Source: Shouchella shacheensis
GTDB lineage: Bacteria; Bacillota; Bacilli; Bacillales; Bacillaceae_D
DNA length: 64,000 nucleotides
Assembly: GCF_001484965.1 (NCBI RefSeq)
Contig: NZ_KQ947393.1
Span: 138,234-202,233 of the forward strand
Reading direction: 5' to 3'
The notes below the pieces were generated by a model, which saw only the letters and a program-made list of their open reading frames with translations, was not told where the DNA came from and did no database searches. The first letter of the stretch is position 1. Every line of letters starts with the position of its first letter. Below are positions 54,703 to 63,563 of the stretch, piece after piece. The position numbers and the translations under genes were made by a program.

Positions 54703-55462
54703 GGCGAAACGCGTTCGCATCAAGCTTTTCTATCTGCTCGAGAAAACGTCTCGTTTTTAGTTGGACACCAACATAGTCATCGTAATAGTGATGAATGATC
54801 GTCTTTACTTTGTTTTTCGTTTCTGGCTTTACGGAAATACGTCCAAGCCGCTGGATCTCTACATAGTAAAACAAACGAAGCAACTTTGCCAGCTGCAAGG
54901 AAACGGGATAGGCCCGCTCATCTTCCGCACGGCACCGCGTGCACAGAAAGCCAGCAAACGAGATCGAGAACGCCACGGGGTCACGCTCCGTCGACTTGCA
55001 AGAAGCGCAGCAATCAAGCTCTGGTTTCGCTCCAGCAATTGTAAGCATTTTCATATCCATGATGCGAGCGAGCACTTCTGGATCGATGCCATCGTTTAGC
55101 TGGCGTAAGGACAGCACGAGCCAGTCGAAAAGGAACATATACACCTTTTTCTCTTCCGTTAACTTTTCAACCAACTCTACAATATAGGAAGCATAAGCCG
55201 AAACCAGAACGTCCGACTGCAATAGTTTAAATGAGGCGATTGCCTCTCCTTGACTTAGCGAACCCAACCCTTGCCCTTGGTAATACAGGAACGTTCCATA
55301 AACAAAGGGCTGTGTAATCGCTGAGAAGCGACTGCTTGGCTTCTTCGCCCCTTTTGCGATAACGGCTACTTTGCCAGCTTCCTTCGTATAAAGTGTAATC
55401 ACTTTATTGGTTTCTCCATAATCAATCGTTTTGAGTACAACAGCTTCTACTTTTTTTAGCAC
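54692..55462 (-). CDS. recO: DNA repair protein RecO
   Basis: 256 residues from GTG 55460-55462, preceded by AAGGGG; a start at 55561 would add 33 codons that overlap yqzL. OB fold at the N-terminus (VEAVVLKTIDYGETNKVITLYT), then a helical domain with a zinc site: CASC near 175 and LCTRCRAED near 197. It loads RecA on SSB-coated DNA with RecR. yqzL precedes it by 25 bases. Confidence 0.93.
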   Translation of the reverse strand: MLKKVEAVVLKTIDYGETNKVITLYTKEAGKVAVIAKGAKKPSSRFSAITQPFVYGTFLYYQGQGLGSLSQGEAIASFKLLQSDVLVSAYASYIVELVEKLTEEKKVYMFLFDWLVLSLRQLNDGIDPEVLARIMDMKMLTIAGAKPELDCCASCKSTERDPVAFSISFAGFLCTRCRAEDERAYPVSLQLAKLLRLFYYVEIQRLGRISVKPETKNKVKTIIHHYYDDYVGVQLKTRRFLEQIEKLDANAFRLDK

Positions 55463-55487
55463 GATATCCCCTTGTCTTGCGCATGTG

Positions 55488-55631
55488 TCAAAATGTTGCC
55501 GGGTCCGCAGTCTCCCGTTCATCACCATCAAGTTCTTCGCTTTCGATTGAATCACGTTCAATTTGCTTAATAATCAAGTACGTATCAAGATTGCCTGTCT
55601 TCGAAAAGACCTTCCAAGATAAATCAAGCAT
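55488..55631 (-). CDS. yqzL: Small conserved protein YqzL
   Basis: 47 residues from ATG 55629-55631 to TGA 55488-55490. The sequence starts MLDLSWKVFSKTGNLDTYL and ends DERETADPATF; length, opening LDxxWKVFSxTGN and position between era and recO identify the B. subtilis YqzL family. Function unknown. The ribosome site is AAGGGTGG, ten bases upstream. It overlaps an upstream extension of recO in another frame. Confidence 0.85.
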   Translation of the reverse strand: MLDLSWKVFSKTGNLDTYLIIKQIERDSIESEELDGDERETADPATF

Positions 55632-55956
55632 GGAAAACGCCACCCTTCGTTTGTAAAGCTAATTTCATTTGTATTTTGAGCCTAGACTGCGCCGGTCATG
55701 CCATGGAAAAATTGTTAATTGGCCGCGCTTGACTTTATAGAGTTTGTTATATTTTCCAACTATAGTTCTATCATAATCCAGCGCCGTAAAAAAAACAATG
55801 GGCAAACGCCTAGTTGGGAAAGGAGCTCACGCTAAAAGGCAAATGATCTCAGAAAGTGCGTCCTCTCACATGAACAGCACCGTGTACAAGAAAGGGCCCC
55901 ACCGATATCAAAGAAGCCCTTAAGATCTCTTAGATCCTAGGAGCTTCTTTTCTTAA
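55632..55956. other. Intergenic region between yqzL and era
   Basis: About 325 bases with a possible era terminator at 55908-55949. Presumably it contains the promoter of yqzL-recO; candidate -35/-10 pairs on the minus strand have poor spacing. Confidence 0.4.
55908..55949 (-). terminator. Possible terminator after era
   Basis: Minus strand: AAGAAGC pairs with GCTTCTT, extended by CCT/AGG-like pairs inside; only TTTGAT follows. It lies eight bases past the era stop. Confidence 0.45.
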
Positions 55957-56868
55957 TTAGTATTCATCTTCGCGAAAGCCGAAGTCTCGGAGCTGTGTCG
56001 GCTTGTTGCGCCAGTCTTTTTGCACCTTCACCCAGAGTTCCAGAAACACATCGGAACCGAGCAGGGCTTCGATATCGCTGCGAGCCAGTTGACCGATTTC
56101 CTTCAACATCGCCCCCCGTTTGCCAATAATAATCCCTTTTTGCGAGGAGCGCTCAACGATGACGGTGGCCCCGATATAGAGCTTTCCATTCTCCCGATGT
56201 TTCATTTGTTCAATAACGACCGCTAAAGAGTGAGGGATTTCTTCACGTGTTAAGTGGAGCGCCTTCTCACGAATCAACTCGGCAACAACAAAGCGTTCTG
56301 GGTGATCCGTGATTTGATCGCTTGGGTAGTACTGCGGTCCTTCCTCCATGTAGCTAACCACTTGCTCCATCAACGTAGGAACATTGTGTCCTTCAAGGGC
56401 GGAAACGGGGACAACTTCAGCAAAATCATGGCGATCCCTGTAGGCAGAAATCACTTCAAGAAGCTTGTCCGGATGAACCTTATCAATCTTATTGACGATC
56501 AGAAAGACAGGTGTGTCCGTTTCTTTCAGGCGATCGATAATGAACTGTTCGCCGGGACCAAATTTGGCATCCGCCTCAATCACATATAAAATTAAGTCCA
56601 CTTCTTTGAGCGTGTTCCCGGCAATTTTCATCATGAAGTCGCCAAGCTTGTGCTTAGGCTTATGAATTCCAGGCGTATCAATAAAAACCACCTGGGCCTC
56701 GTTTGACGTGAACACCCCTTGAATTTTATTTCGCGTCGTCTGGGGTTTATCCGACATAATCGCAACCTTTTGACCGATTACACGGTTTAAAAGCGTCGAC
56801 TTTCCTACATTCGGGCGTCCAATAATGGAGACAAACCCTGATTTAAACGGTTCGCTTTCAGTTGTCAT
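55957..56868 (-). CDS. era: GTPase Era
   Basis: 303 residues. G1 [12 protein letters not shown] at ~17-28, G3 [10 protein letters not shown] with the Era-specific insertion, G4 NKIDKV, and a C-terminal KH domain ([14 protein letters not shown] near 245). It binds 16S rRNA and assists 30S assembly. It overlaps the cdd gene by 11 bases. Confidence 0.97.
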   Translation of the reverse strand: MTTESEPFKSGFVSIIGRPNVGKSTLLNRVIGQKVAIMSDKPQTTRNKIQGVFTSNEAQVVFIDTPGIHKPKHKLGDFMMKIAGNTLKEVDLILYVIEADAKFGPGEQFIIDRLKETDTPVFLIVNKIDKVHPDKLLEVISAYRDRHDFAEVVPVSALEGHNVPTLMEQVVSYMEEGPQYYPSDQITDHPERFVVAELIREKALHLTREEIPHSLAVVIEQMKHRENGKLYIGATVIVERSSQKGIIIGKRGAMLKEIGQLARSDIEALLGSDVFLELWVKVQKDWRNKPTQLRDFGFREDEY

Positions 56869-57259
56869 ACATATCCTCCGCTTTAAAATAACCTGGTAAT
56901 AGGGCTTGAACGCTTGTCTTCGTCCATTTGCCCTCTAAATTGCTTAAGTACACGGGCATTGCCGGCTCACAGAGCTCGACCATCACTTGCCTGCATGCTC
57001 CGCACGGCGCAATTGGCTCTGGTGTATCGCCCACCACAGCAATCGCCCGAATCCTCCTATTCCCTTCGGAGTAGGCTTTAAATAGCACCGTCCGCTCAGC
57101 GCAGTTTGCTAAACCATAGGAAGCATTTTCAATGTTCGCGCCACGGATCATCGTCCCGTCTTCAAGTAAAAGAGCTGCGCCAACAGCAAACTTTGAATAA
57201 GGCACGTAGGCATACGTTCTTGCTTTCACCGCTTCTTTCATTAGAGCGTCCATTTCCAT
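56858..57259 (-). CDS. cdd: Cytidine deaminase
   Basis: 133 residues. Zinc and catalytic motifs are [11 protein letters not shown] near 52-62 (Cys and Glu) and PCGACRQV near 85-92; [15 protein letters not shown] is the substrate strand. It deaminates cytidine and deoxycytidine. Ribosome site GGAGGGCGA. Next to era as in Bacillus. Confidence 0.96.
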   Translation of the reverse strand: MEMDALMKEAVKARTYAYVPYSKFAVGAALLLEDGTMIRGANIENASYGLANCAERTVLFKAYSEGNRRIRAIAVVGDTPEPIAPCGACRQVMVELCEPAMPVYLSNLEGKWTKTSVQALLPGYFKAEDMYDN

Positions 57260-57283
57260 TCGCCCTCCTTCTTCCCGCCCCTT

Positions 57284-57670
57284 TCAAAAAAGAGCAACCA
57301 TGGGTGGAATAAATATGAGTAATCCGATACCGATCGCGAACAAGCAGAAGACAAACACAGCAGCCGCCGCCACATCTTTTGCTCGCTTAGCAAGCGGGTG
57401 ATAGTCCTCGGAGACAAGATCGACCGTTCGCTCGATCGCCGTGTTCATGATTTCTAGCGTCAGCATCCCACCTACAACGAGTAACAGGATGAGCCAATGG
57501 GCAAGAGGAATGTTCAGAAGAAATCCTAGAGTGAGAACCACCACACCCGCAACAAGATGGATTTGCATATTTTGCTCATTCTTGACCACATGAAGGAGCC
57601 CTTCAAACGCGAAGCGAAACGAGCGGAGCAGCCGTCTACCTCCTCTACGATTTCGATCTTCCAAGCCCAT
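57284..57670 (-). CDS. dgkA: Undecaprenol/diacylglycerol kinase
   Basis: 128 residues with three membrane helices. The catalytic region has FAFEGLLHVVKNEQNMQIHLVAG and VVGGMLTLEIMNTAIERTVDLVSEDYHPLAKRAKDVAAAAV, cut here to its hallmark E-x-x-N-T-A-I-E and A-K-D-x-A-A-A-A-V. Gram-positive members phosphorylate undecaprenol. The start lies within the last 26 bases of ybeY; a TTG two codons later is an alternative. Confidence 0.93.
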   Translation of the reverse strand: MGLEDRNRRGGRRLLRSFRFAFEGLLHVVKNEQNMQIHLVAGVVVLTLGFLLNIPLAHWLILLLVVGGMLTLEIMNTAIERTVDLVSEDYHPLAKRAKDVAAAAVFVFCLFAIGIGLLIFIPPMVALF

Positions 57671-58124
57671 AAGACTGCAAAATCTCCTCTTGTTTAGTGA
57701 ACATGATCACCTCATCCTCTGCGTTCCTATGGTCATACCCAAGCAAATGAAGAAACCCGTGCACGGTTAAAAACGCAAGCTCCCGCTCGTAGGAATGCCC
57801 ATACTCTTCCGCCTGCAAGGCAATTCTTGGCACGGAAATAATAATATCCCCAAGAAGGTTAGGCATTCCCTCTGACCAATCAAAAGAGACCTCCTCCTCG
57901 CCCGCTTCATTTAACGCGAATGAGAGAACATCCGTCCCACGATCGATGCCGCGATGCTCCTTGTTTAGCTGATGGATCGCCTCATCATCGACAAACGAGA
58001 CAGAGATTTCACTCTCGTTTTGCACCACTTCTGTTTTCGCGGCATGGATCAGTACCTCCTGCACAAGCGCGAGCTGTGCTTCTTCAAGCGTATTGGTTTC
58101 ATCGAGGACCTCTACATCCAGCAT
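57645..58124 (-). CDS. ybeY: Endoribonuclease / rRNA maturation factor YbeY
   Basis: 159 residues. The zinc motif is HGFLHLLGYDH at ~124-134, and the family segment RGIDRGTDVLSFAL is near 78-91. It matures 16S rRNA 3' ends and supports ribosome quality control. The start shares one base with the stop of yqfF (TAATG), behind AAAGGAGG. Confidence 0.95.
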   Translation of the reverse strand: MLDVEVLDETNTLEEAQLALVQEVLIHAAKTEVVQNESEISVSFVDDEAIHQLNKEHRGIDRGTDVLSFALNEAGEEEVSFDWSEGMPNLLGDIIISVPRIALQAEEYGHSYERELAFLTVHGFLHLLGYDHRNAEDEVIMFTKQEEILQSYGLGRSKS

Positions 58125-60277
58125 TAATTTTCCTCCTTTCCTTTTTCATCTGGGTACTCAATTCGTTGATGAAAGGTTCCTTTTAGCGTTTCGCACATGG
58201 ACACTTTGATGTCATTGAGTTCTTTTAGCGTTAAATCCGACTCATCAAACTGACCATCTTCGAGTTTATCTTTAATGATTTTATCCACAAGCATCTCCAT
58301 TTTATCCGGCGTTGGCTTTTGCATAGAACGAACAGCTGCCTCGACGCTGTCAGCAATAGAGATAACAGATGTCACCTTTGTCTGCGGCTTTGGCCCCGGG
58401 TAGCGAAACTGTGATTCAGGCTGAGGCTGCTCAGAGTCTTGATTGGCTTTATGGTAAAAGAACTTCAGCAAGCTCGTGCCGTGATGCTGCTCAGCAATAT
58501 CGACAATCTCTTGCGGCATCTTGTGCTCTCGGAGGAGCCTCGCCCCGTCATACGGATGCGAGATAATGATCGTCTTTGAGAGCTGCGGCGAAATTTTATC
58601 GTGCGGATTCTCTCCCTTGAACTGGTTCTCAATAAAGAAATGGGGTCGTCTCGTCTTACCGAGATCATGGTAATAGGCCCCTACACGAGCCAGAAGCCCA
58701 TTCTCGCCGAGCTTTTCACAAGCGGCTTCCGCCAAATTGCCAACGACGACGCTATGATGATACGTCCCCGGCGCCTCCGTTAATATTTTTCGCAAAAGAG
58801 GATGGTTTGGATTTGAAAGCTCAATCAAACGAGAAACGGAAAGAATGCCAAATCCTGTTTCAAAGAACGGCAGAAGGCCAATCGTAAGCACAGAGGCGAC
58901 GATGCCTGAGAGAAGACCAGCACCTAATTGCATCCCTACCTCTACCCATCCTCCTTGTGTACTTTTAACAAATAGCAAACATAGCACTGTTAGCACATTC
59001 GTACCCGCAACCAAAAGACCCGCCGTTAAAATCCGCGTCGGTTTATTTGATGTGTTCAAAAAGAAGGTAGCGGTTAAAGAGCTCGCCAAGATGTACAGTC
59101 CGTACGTAAAGGCAAACGTGCTTGCGGAATCATGGTTGTAAAACACGCTTCCAACAATCGCAAAAATCACACTCGTTAAAATCGCCAGTCGCGTGTGAAT
59201 TAGAAGCGTTAATAACATCGCCCCTGCCGCAACCGGAACGACAAAGCCTAACCCAGTAACGCCAAACATGGTTTCCATGAAACTAAAAAGCTTCAAAATG
59301 AGAAGCATTAACGAGAAGACAATCGCATACATCAGCAAATGCGAGCGGTTCGCCGTCACCGTCGTCCGTGATTCGCGCATGAAATAAACGAGCATGCCCA
59401 TAATGATGAGCACGAGCAGGCCCAAACCGATGTATGGGTAGACGACAAATGATTCATCGAGCAAGCCGACAAGGCGCAGCTGCTCATAGACATCGCGGTT
59501 AATCACATCCCCCTCCGCGACAATGAGTTCGCCCTCGCGAATCAGCACAGGTTCTACGGCTTCTGCTGCCTCCTGCTGCTGTTCTTGTGTGGCCTCAGCA
59601 TCATAGATATAGTTCGGAATAATCGACGTCTGCACGACCTCATTGACCGCTGCTCGAAGATTTGCATTAAGGGAGGGTAGAGAAGAAATTTGCGCTTCAG
59701 CCTCTTCCTGCACTTCTTGCAAATCGCTGACGCCAATTTGACCGCTCATTGCTTCATGCAGCGCATTGGTCGCCGCTTCTTCAGCGAAATCGAGTTGGGC
59801 CTCAGAGGCCGTTAAAAACGCTTCAAGCGTGCTTTCTGAAAGGTCCGCGTTCGCTTGGTTGGAGAGAACCTCTCGAACCGAATCTAGCTGGTCTTCAAGA
59901 GGCGGCGGGGACTCCACATCCCCTTCACTTTCTTCTTCTGCGTCTTCTTGGACTTGACCGATGTATGCAAAAAGATCTTTGACTTGAGTAACTTGGCGTT
60001 GTTCATATTCTCGTTTTTGTTCATACGACGAACCCACCGCGGACACGGCCTCATTCCGCCTCTGCTCCGTTTTTTCCGTATTCTCTACCGTTAAGGGGGA
60101 ACGAATATCCTCCGTCGCTTGTTCAGATAAATGAACATCCAAACGCTCCGGGATCACATTGTCTAACATCAGCACATACATTAAAATGGCGAGCATGGAA
60201 AGAATGACCGCTCTTATGGACCGTTGATGCTTCTTTTTTTTCCACCAGCCCCCATGAGGCTTTTCTTTCTTATCCAT
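58124..60277 (-). CDS. pgpH: Membrane HD-domain cyclic di-AMP phosphodiesterase (PgpH/YqfF)
   Basis: 717 residues. One N-terminal helix (~24-42), a long extracellular region rich in Glu (~45-285), seven membrane helices (~290-470) and a cytoplasmic HD domain with TYHHSVVVGNLAEAACE, YHDLGKTRRPHFF and HHGTSLLKFFYHKA. The 7TMR-HD family hydrolyses c-di-AMP. In Bacillus it directly follows phoH; here two 124-bp repeats lie between them, so it probably has its own promoter. Confidence 0.94.
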   Translation of the reverse strand: MDKKEKPHGGWWKKKKHQRSIRAVILSMLAILMYVLMLDNVIPERLDVHLSEQATEDIRSPLTVENTEKTEQRRNEAVSAVGSSYEQKREYEQRQVTQVKDLFAYIGQVQEDAEEESEGDVESPPPLEDQLDSVREVLSNQANADLSESTLEAFLTASEAQLDFAEEAATNALHEAMSGQIGVSDLQEVQEEAEAQISSLPSLNANLRAAVNEVVQTSIIPNYIYDAEATQEQQQEAAEAVEPVLIREGELIVAEGDVINRDVYEQLRLVGLLDESFVVYPYIGLGLLVLIIMGMLVYFMRESRTTVTANRSHLLMYAIVFSLMLLILKLFSFMETMFGVTGLGFVVPVAAGAMLLTLLIHTRLAILTSVIFAIVGSVFYNHDSASTFAFTYGLYILASSLTATFFLNTSNKPTRILTAGLLVAGTNVLTVLCLLFVKSTQGGWVEVGMQLGAGLLSGIVASVLTIGLLPFFETGFGILSVSRLIELSNPNHPLLRKILTEAPGTYHHSVVVGNLAEAACEKLGENGLLARVGAYYHDLGKTRRPHFFIENQFKGENPHDKISPQLSKTIIISHPYDGARLLREHKMPQEIVDIAEQHHGTSLLKFFYHKANQDSEQPQPESQFRYPGPKPQTKVTSVISIADSVEAAVRSMQKPTPDKMEMLVDKIIKDKLEDGQFDESDLTLKELNDIKVSMCETLKGTFHQRIEYPDEKGKEEN

Positions 60278-60311
60278 TCCATCACCCCCTTCCCTTGTTT
60301 AAACGTGCAAT

Positions 60312-60435
60312 CCGAAAAGCGCAGGCGGGTCGCTTAGAAGCGCAAATTTTGGAGGGCCTGCACGAGAAATCCCGATCTTGGATTTCGGTGCAGGACTGAA
60401 AAATCTTGACGCTTCTACCCGCCGGAGCTAGACAA
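60312..60435 (+). repeat. 124-bp structured repeat, copy B
   Basis: From CCGAAAAGCGCAGG to GCTAGACAA. Stems: GGCGGGT/ACCCGCC, AGAAGCG/CGCTTCT, and central CCTGCAC..AAATCC / GGATTT..GTGCAGG. Directly followed by copy C in the same orientation, after one base. Confidence 0.95.
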
Positions 60436-60436
60436 T

Positions 60437-60558
60437 CCGAAAAGCGCAGGCGGGTCGCTCAGAAGCGCAAATTTTGGAAGGCCTGCACGAGAAATCCCGA
60501 CCTTGGATTTCCGGGCAGGACTGAAAAATCTTGACGCTTCTACCCGTCGGAGCTAGAA
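60437..60558 (+). repeat. Structured repeat, copy C
   Basis: Nearly identical to B, with a mismatched central arm (CCTGCAC against GGGCAGG) and GTCGG for GCCGG at the end. Its end runs without a gap into the T-tract of the phoH terminator. Confidence 0.93.
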
Positions 60559-60592
60559 AAAAGAGAGACCCACACGACTACTGTGCCGGGTC
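60557..60592 (-). terminator. Terminator overlapping the phoH stop
   Basis: Minus strand: GACCCGGCACA pairs with TGTGGGTC (small bulge), followed by TCTCTTTTTT. The stop codon lies in the loop side. It should end the yqfC-yqfD-phoH transcript before yqfF. Confidence 0.65.
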
Positions 60593-61540
60593 TTGCTCAT
60601 AGGCTTGCAGAATGCGTTGGACCAATATGTGTCTAACTACGTCAGCCGCTTGCAGATGGACAACTCCAATGCCGCGAACATTCTCCAGTCGCGTTAAAGC
60701 GCCCCTCAGGCCAGACTGCTTGCCTCTTGGTAAATCCACTTGCGTAAGATCGCCGTTTATCACCATCTTCGAGCCAAACCCTAGACGCGTGATGAACATT
60801 TTCATCTGTTCCTGTGTTGTATTCTGCGCTTCATCCAAAATCACGAAGGCGTCGTCCAGTGTCCGACCACGCATATAGGCAAGCGGAGCCACTTCAATTG
60901 TACCGCGCTCCATTAAGCGAGCGGTATGTTCGACGCCGAGCACCTCGTGTAGGGCATCATAAATCGGACGCAAATAAGGGTCGACTTTTTCCTTCAAGTC
61001 TCCCGGCAAAAACCCTAGGCTTTCCCCAGCTTCAATGGCTGGTCGCGTCAGAACAATCCGCTGCACTTGTCCTTCTTTTAAAGCAGAGACAGCCAACACG
61101 ACGGCAAGATAGGTCTTTCCTGTACCTGCAGGCCCTACACCAAAGACCATGTCATGCTTTTTGATCTGCGTGACATAGTAGCGCTGGCCAAGTGTCTTCG
61201 CTTGAATGTCTTTGCCTTTCACCGTGGTTGTAATTTTTTCAGTATATAGGTCTTGAAGCTCCGCGAGTTTTCCTTCCGCTTCAAGCTGTATGGCATAATT
61301 CACATCCCGTTCGGTCAGCGGGACCTGATCTTGAATTAAATCCGTTAGTGCGTGGACCACTCGAGTCGCTCTCTGAATATTCTCACGCTCACCCTTGGCA
61401 AGAATTTCTCCGCCGCGTGTCACAAGCGTGACATTCAGCTCTTCTTCCAACCGTTTTAAGTGAGCATCCTTTGGACCAAACAAGCTTTGCGTTGCTCGTG
61501 CATCCTTCATTTCTAGGTAAATCGTAGATGTTTCAGACAA
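60578..61540 (-). CDS. phoH: PhoH-family ATPase
   Basis: 320 residues from TTG 61538-61540 (AAGGAGA nine bases upstream). An N-terminal KH-like part is followed by the ATPase: Walker A FGVGPAGTGKTYLAV at ~131-145, ALTRPAIEAGESLGFLPGDL-type segment and Walker B FVILDEAQNTT near 233. Members are RNA-linked NTPases, next to ybeY in many genomes. It follows yqfD by five bases. Confidence 0.94.
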   Translation of the reverse strand: MSETSTIYLEMKDARATQSLFGPKDAHLKRLEEELNVTLVTRGGEILAKGERENIQRATRVVHALTDLIQDQVPLTERDVNYAIQLEAEGKLAELQDLYTEKITTTVKGKDIQAKTLGQRYYVTQIKKHDMVFGVGPAGTGKTYLAVVLAVSALKEGQVQRIVLTRPAIEAGESLGFLPGDLKEKVDPYLRPIYDALHEVLGVEHTARLMERGTIEVAPLAYMRGRTLDDAFVILDEAQNTTQEQMKMFITRLGFGSKMVINGDLTQVDLPRGKQSGLRGALTRLENVRGIGVVHLQAADVVRHILVQRILQAYEQDPAQ

Positions 61541-61545
61541 TCGCC

Positions 61546-62733
61546 TCAGTCTCCTTGAATGATTGGTTTTTCTTCCGTTATCTCTTCTAAAACTTGGTAG
61601 TGGATCCTCACTTGAACTTTATCATGTTCAACAGCCTCTTGCAAAATATGCTCTGATTTAATTTCGGCATCATCCGGTAATTTCCCTTTTAATTCCTCGC
61701 GCGCTCGTTCCTTCGCCACATTGATCGCTTCCTCTTCTGTATACGTCCGCGTGAAGCTCAACGTTTCCCGCTCCTCTGCTTTTTTAAGCTGAAGAGGGAG
61801 ACGATAGCCAAACAAGTGAGCATCTGTTTCACTTTCAAAGGTCTCTGATTCCTCATAGCCCGGGTCTCGGAAGCCCCAGAACGGAAGGTCAAATCCACCG
61901 ACGGACAACATCCGCTTTGTTTTCTGTTCTCCTGTCATGGACGTGAACGTGTTTTCAAACGGAACGCTTACAGTTGAAGTGTACCACACTTCGCCAATCA
62001 CCGTCGCCTTTGCGGCCACTGTTTGTTCGTGTCCTTCTCGTCCAATATGGCCAGACACGAGCACGTCCCCTTTTTCAACAAAATCGTTTTGGTTTTTCAC
62101 GGCATGACCGTCCTCAACAAACATTTGCTGAATCACGGCTTTTTTCGAGGCGACCAAATCTCTCGGGCTTAACAGTTCTTCTCTTTCTTGACGGACCTGT
62201 TCTACGACCTCAAACTCAAAGGTCGTCCCTTTTTTACGCACACCGATCCACGTCGCTTCATCTATTTCTTCTGTAATAAGTCGCTGTACCTCGTCTGGTG
62301 CTGGCAAGGAAAACCGGAAGGCACCAGGTTTGATCCCCATCTCATCTACATGCTTGCGTAGCTCCTCCTCCACACTCGGGGAAGCCCCTTTCACTTGAAT
62401 GCCCCATACCATATTAGCCGCCATAAGCATCAAACCAAGAAAGAGGAGCAGCCCCACCGCAAACCCTGACCTCGTCCCCATTTTTCTTAAAAAGAAGGGA
62501 ACGCCTCTCCTTTCTTTGAATCTCACTTTGCACTCTGTTTGCTTTAGGATCGGTTTGAGTTCTTTCACCGCCTTCAATTGGACATAGAACCTCAGCTTGT
62601 TCGCCTCTACATGGCTCACATTCCAAATATGAATGTTTTGCTTCATGCAAGCGTTCAGGACCTGTTCCGGGTACCGCCCTTCTATTTCCACACGTACATA
62701 GCCTTGCATTCCGACAAGATAATCATTCCGCAC
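61546..62733 (-). CDS. yqfD: Sporulation protein YqfD
   Basis: 395 residues from GTG 62731-62733, behind GGGGGAG; a start at 62793 would overlap yqfC. One membrane helix near 85-110 (FAVGLLLFLGLMLMAANMVWG) separates an N-terminal cytoplasmic part (GYVRVEIEGRYPEQVLNAC) from an outer domain with repeated beta units (ATWIGVRKKGTTFEFEVVEQV). The family is made in the mother cell under sigma-E in B. subtilis and is needed for sporulation. It follows yqfC by 16 bases. Confidence 0.92.
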   Translation of the reverse strand: MRNDYLVGMQGYVRVEIEGRYPEQVLNACMKQNIHIWNVSHVEANKLRFYVQLKAVKELKPILKQTECKVRFKERRGVPFFLRKMGTRSGFAVGLLLFLGLMLMAANMVWGIQVKGASPSVEEELRKHVDEMGIKPGAFRFSLPAPDEVQRLITEEIDEATWIGVRKKGTTFEFEVVEQVRQEREELLSPRDLVASKKAVIQQMFVEDGHAVKNQNDFVEKGDVLVSGHIGREGHEQTVAAKATVIGEVWYTSTVSVPFENTFTSMTGEQKTKRMLSVGGFDLPFWGFRDPGYEESETFESETDAHLFGYRLPLQLKKAEERETLSFTRTYTEEEAINVAKERAREELKGKLPDDAEIKSEHILQEAVEHDKVQVRIHYQVLEEITEEKPIIQGD

Positions 62734-62749
62734 ACCGCACTCCCCCTTG

Positions 62750-63046
62750 CTATGTATTGGCAGGATCCTTCTCGATAAATTGGACGTGCTCAATGGTCCC
62801 TTCCAGCAACAGTTCCTCGGGCAAGATCGTCTTTAGCACAAACCCATTCCCTTTAATTAAGAGCTGCCCTTCTTTAAGCAGCAAACGGAGCTCCTCGTTT
62901 GAAAACCGCAGCACCCCACGATGATTTTCGATATATATGTGAAGCTGTCCAATCATGGTTATTCTCGGCAAATCCATCATCACATCTGCGGGAAGCTGCA
63001 TGTGATGAGTAACCCAGCGCTTCATTTGACTCGCAACCTTTTTCAC
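62750..63046 (-). CDS. yqfC: Sporulation protein YqfC
   Basis: 98 residues from GTG 63044-63046, eight bases after GAGGGGG; a longer ORF from 63067 lacks a ribosome site. Typical sequence is MQLPADVMMDLPRITMIGQL and a YabP-like fold with FSNEELRLLLKEGQLLIKG. It accompanies YqfD in spore formers. In B. subtilis yqfA/yqfB stand upstream; here repeats and an unknown gene do. Confidence 0.92.
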   Translation of the reverse strand: MKKVASQMKRWVTHHMQLPADVMMDLPRITMIGQLHIYIENHRGVLRFSNEELRLLLKEGQLLIKGNGFVLKTILPEELLLEGTIEHVQFIEKDPANT

Positions 63047-63150
63047 GCAGCATACCCCCTCATACACTGAGTCTATGTGGGCGTAGTCACAATTAGCACT
63101 GTAAGAATGAAAGAGAAGGGGTCGTCAGTCCCTAGCTTACGAATGAAGGT

Positions 63151-63276
63151 CCAAAAAGCGCAGGCGCCCTGCTCACGAGCGACAAGTTCTGGAAGAACGG
63201 CTATATCAAGCCCGTTTTTTGGCTTGATCTGGCGGTCTGAAGAAACCTCGAGCGAGTGGGCGCCAGAGCTAGACAA
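63151..63276 (+). repeat. Structured repeat, divergent copy D
   Basis: Shares the ends (AAAAGCGCAGGCG and AGAGCTAGACAA) with the other copies, but has its own stems: outer GGCGCCC/GGGCGCC and central ATCAAGCC/GGCTTGAT around TTTTTT. It therefore keeps the fold with different sequence. Confidence 0.8.
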
Positions 63277-63278
63277 TA

Positions 63279-63402
63279 CCGAAATGCGCAGGCGGGTCGC
63301 TCAGAAGCGCAAATTTTGGAGGGCCTGCACGAGAAATCCCGACCTTGGATTTCCGGGCAGGACTGAAAAATCTTGACGCTTCTACCCGCCGGAGCTAGAC
63401 AA
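63279..63402 (+). repeat. Structured repeat, copy E
   Basis: Close to copy C, including the mismatched central arm. One change at the 5' end (GAAATGCG for GAAAAGCG). Confidence 0.93.
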
Positions 63403-63403
63403 C

Positions 63404-63527
63404 CCGAAAAGCGCAGGCGGGTTGCTTAGAAGTGCGAATTTTGGAGACCCGATAAAAGAAATCCCGACCTTGGATTTCGTTATCGGGGTGAAAAATCCGA
63501 CGCTTCTACCCGCCGGAGCTAGACAAA
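63404..63527 (+). repeat. Structured repeat, copy F
   Basis: Same ends as B; the central arm is CCCGATAA..AAATCC / GGATTT..TTATCGGG, a fully compensated replacement of the CCTGCAC/GTGCAGG arm. The end merges with the T-tract of the terminator at 63525-63563. Confidence 0.93.
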
Positions 63528-63563
63528 AAAACCGGCACGCATCCAATTGGATGCGTGCCGGTG
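63525..63563 (-). terminator. Terminator after the partial gene at the right edge
   Basis: Minus strand: ACCGGCACGCATCC - AATT - GGATGCGTGCCGGT, a 14-bp perfect stem, followed by TTTTTTT and then the end of copy F. Confidence 0.93.

Noticed and set aside
55720-55760. Plus-strand TTGACT/TATATT promoter pair
   Set aside because: The spacer is only 13 bases and there is no plus-strand gene downstream.
60312-63527. Tandem repeats as a CRISPR array
   Set aside because: Units of ~124 bp with one or two bases between them, internal palindromes and no spacers or cas genes.
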